Of a stretch of 5,308 bases of DNA, positions 4,838 through 5,308 are shown in pieces. The notes below the pieces were generated by a model. That model had not been told where the DNA came from. It ran no database searches and worked only from the letters and a program-made list of their open reading frames with translations. How positions within the stretch are numbered: position 1 is the first letter of the stretch; every line of letters begins with the position of its first letter. The DNA is taken from contig CAIKZV010000526.1 of the NCBI GenBank assembly GCA_903831925.1, positions 1 through 5,308 of the forward strand. Direction: 5' to 3'. Position numbers and translations under genes: made by a program. The DNA comes from an uncultured Burkholderiales bacterium (GTDB taxonomy: Bacteria; Pseudomonadota; Gammaproteobacteria; Burkholderiales; Burkholderiaceae_E).

Positions 4838-5308
4838 GCCGGCATGCGCCCGGGATTGCGGGCAGCCAAAAGCGGCCTGACCATGCGCGCAAAGCGCTCG
4901 GCCTCCTCGTCGTGCAGATAGCCCGACAGGCAGAAGGAATGGCAGCCAATGTCGATGAACTGCTGCAGGGTGTCGGCGCACTGCTGCGGATTGCCGACCA
5001 CCACGATGCCCGCGCCGGGGCGCACGCGCGTGATGCCGGTCCACAGATGCGGGGCGATCAGTTCGCCGTGGGTGCGCGCGAGTTCCTGCACGCGCTGATT
5101 GGCTGCCGAACTGGCGTAATGACGGCGCACGAAGTCGGTCTGCGATTCGGTGACCCCGGCAATCAGGGCCTGCGCAGCCGCCCAGGCCTCGTCCTCGGTC
5201 TCGCGGCAGATGACCTGCAGACGCATGCCGAAGCCAAGCGCTTGCTCGCGGCCATGACGCGCCGCCATCTCGCGCAGCGTCACCATGTTGGCGGCAATAG
5301 TGTCGACG
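4834..5308 (-). CDS. LLM-class flavin-dependent monooxygenase, SsuD-like (C-terminal part)
   Basis: The C-terminal 157 residues of a bacterial-luciferase-like, reduced-flavin-dependent oxygenase; the N-terminal half lies beyond the window edge. The segments FGMRLQVICRETEDEAW, PHLWTGITRVRPGAG, VVGNPQQCADTLQQF and CLSGYLHDEEAERFA align in order with the C-terminal half of alkanesulfonate monooxygenase SsuD (from memory: FGIRLHVI, NLWAG, GAGTALVGDP, ILSGYPHLEE). These enzymes take FMNH2 from a partner reductase and oxygenate a small substrate. Of the SsuD active-site residues I recall, the two Arg and the Tyr are present (Arg29, Arg96 and Tyr130 of this fragment), but the His is Gln31. It is therefore best called SsuD-like, not SsuD. 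The first ATG in the window, at 5286, is internal: the same frame continues upstream to the edge with matching sequence (VDTIAAN). Its stop overlaps the SDR start (ATGA), so the two form an operon. Confidence 0.88.
   Translation of the reverse strand, partial: VDTIAANMVTLREMAARHGREQALGFGMRLQVICRETEDEAWAAAQALIAGVTESQTDFVRRHYASSAANQRVQELARTHGELIAPHLWTGITRVRPGAGIVVVGNPQQCADTLQQFIDIGCHSFCLSGYLHDEEAERFARMVRPLLAARNPGRMPA

Overview
The window is 5.3 kb of GC-rich, gene-dense bacterial chromosome. The codons favour G or C in third position throughout. The protein set is a capsule/exopolysaccharide-type secreted protein, an alpha/beta hydrolase, a Cache-type hybrid histidine kinase, an SDR dehydrogenase and an SsuD-like LLM monooxygenase. 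It fits a free-living proteobacterium, most likely a betaproteobacterium of Burkholderiales type, but no marker gene proves this.

Layout. Positions 1-466 (minus strand) hold the N-terminal 155 residues of a secreted protein: a signal peptide, a low-complexity Gly/Ser linker, and the beginning of what looks like an SLBB-type polysaccharide export protein. Positions 467-795 are a divergent intergenic region without a convincing gene. It is rich in short repeats: a nested inverted repeat, an 8-bp tandem repeat, a palindrome, a 20-bp tandem duplication, and two interlocked inverted repeats with pseudoknot geometry ending at the first possible start codon of the next gene. Positions 796-4052 (plus strand) form a two-gene unit: an alpha/beta hydrolase with a complete Ser-Asp-His triad, followed with a TTGA stop/start overlap by a 741-residue membrane-bound hybrid sensor kinase. 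Positions 4025-5308 (minus strand) hold a second two-gene unit: a truncated LLM flavin-dependent monooxygenase followed with an ATGA overlap by an SDR dehydrogenase. The two units converge and their coding ends overlap by 28 bp.

How they may work together (inference). LLM monooxygenase plus NAD-type SDR looks like a small catabolic module: oxygenation, then oxidation of an alcohol or carbonyl product. Hydrolase plus sensor kinase looks like a unit in which a small molecule is cleaved in the cytoplasm while a related one is sensed in the periplasm. The kinase ends in a receiver domain and has no HPt domain, so a phosphotransfer partner or output regulator must lie elsewhere. No CRISPR array, mobile element, tRNA or rRNA was seen. 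The most unusual items are the hydrolase-kinase coupling and the structured leader in front of it.
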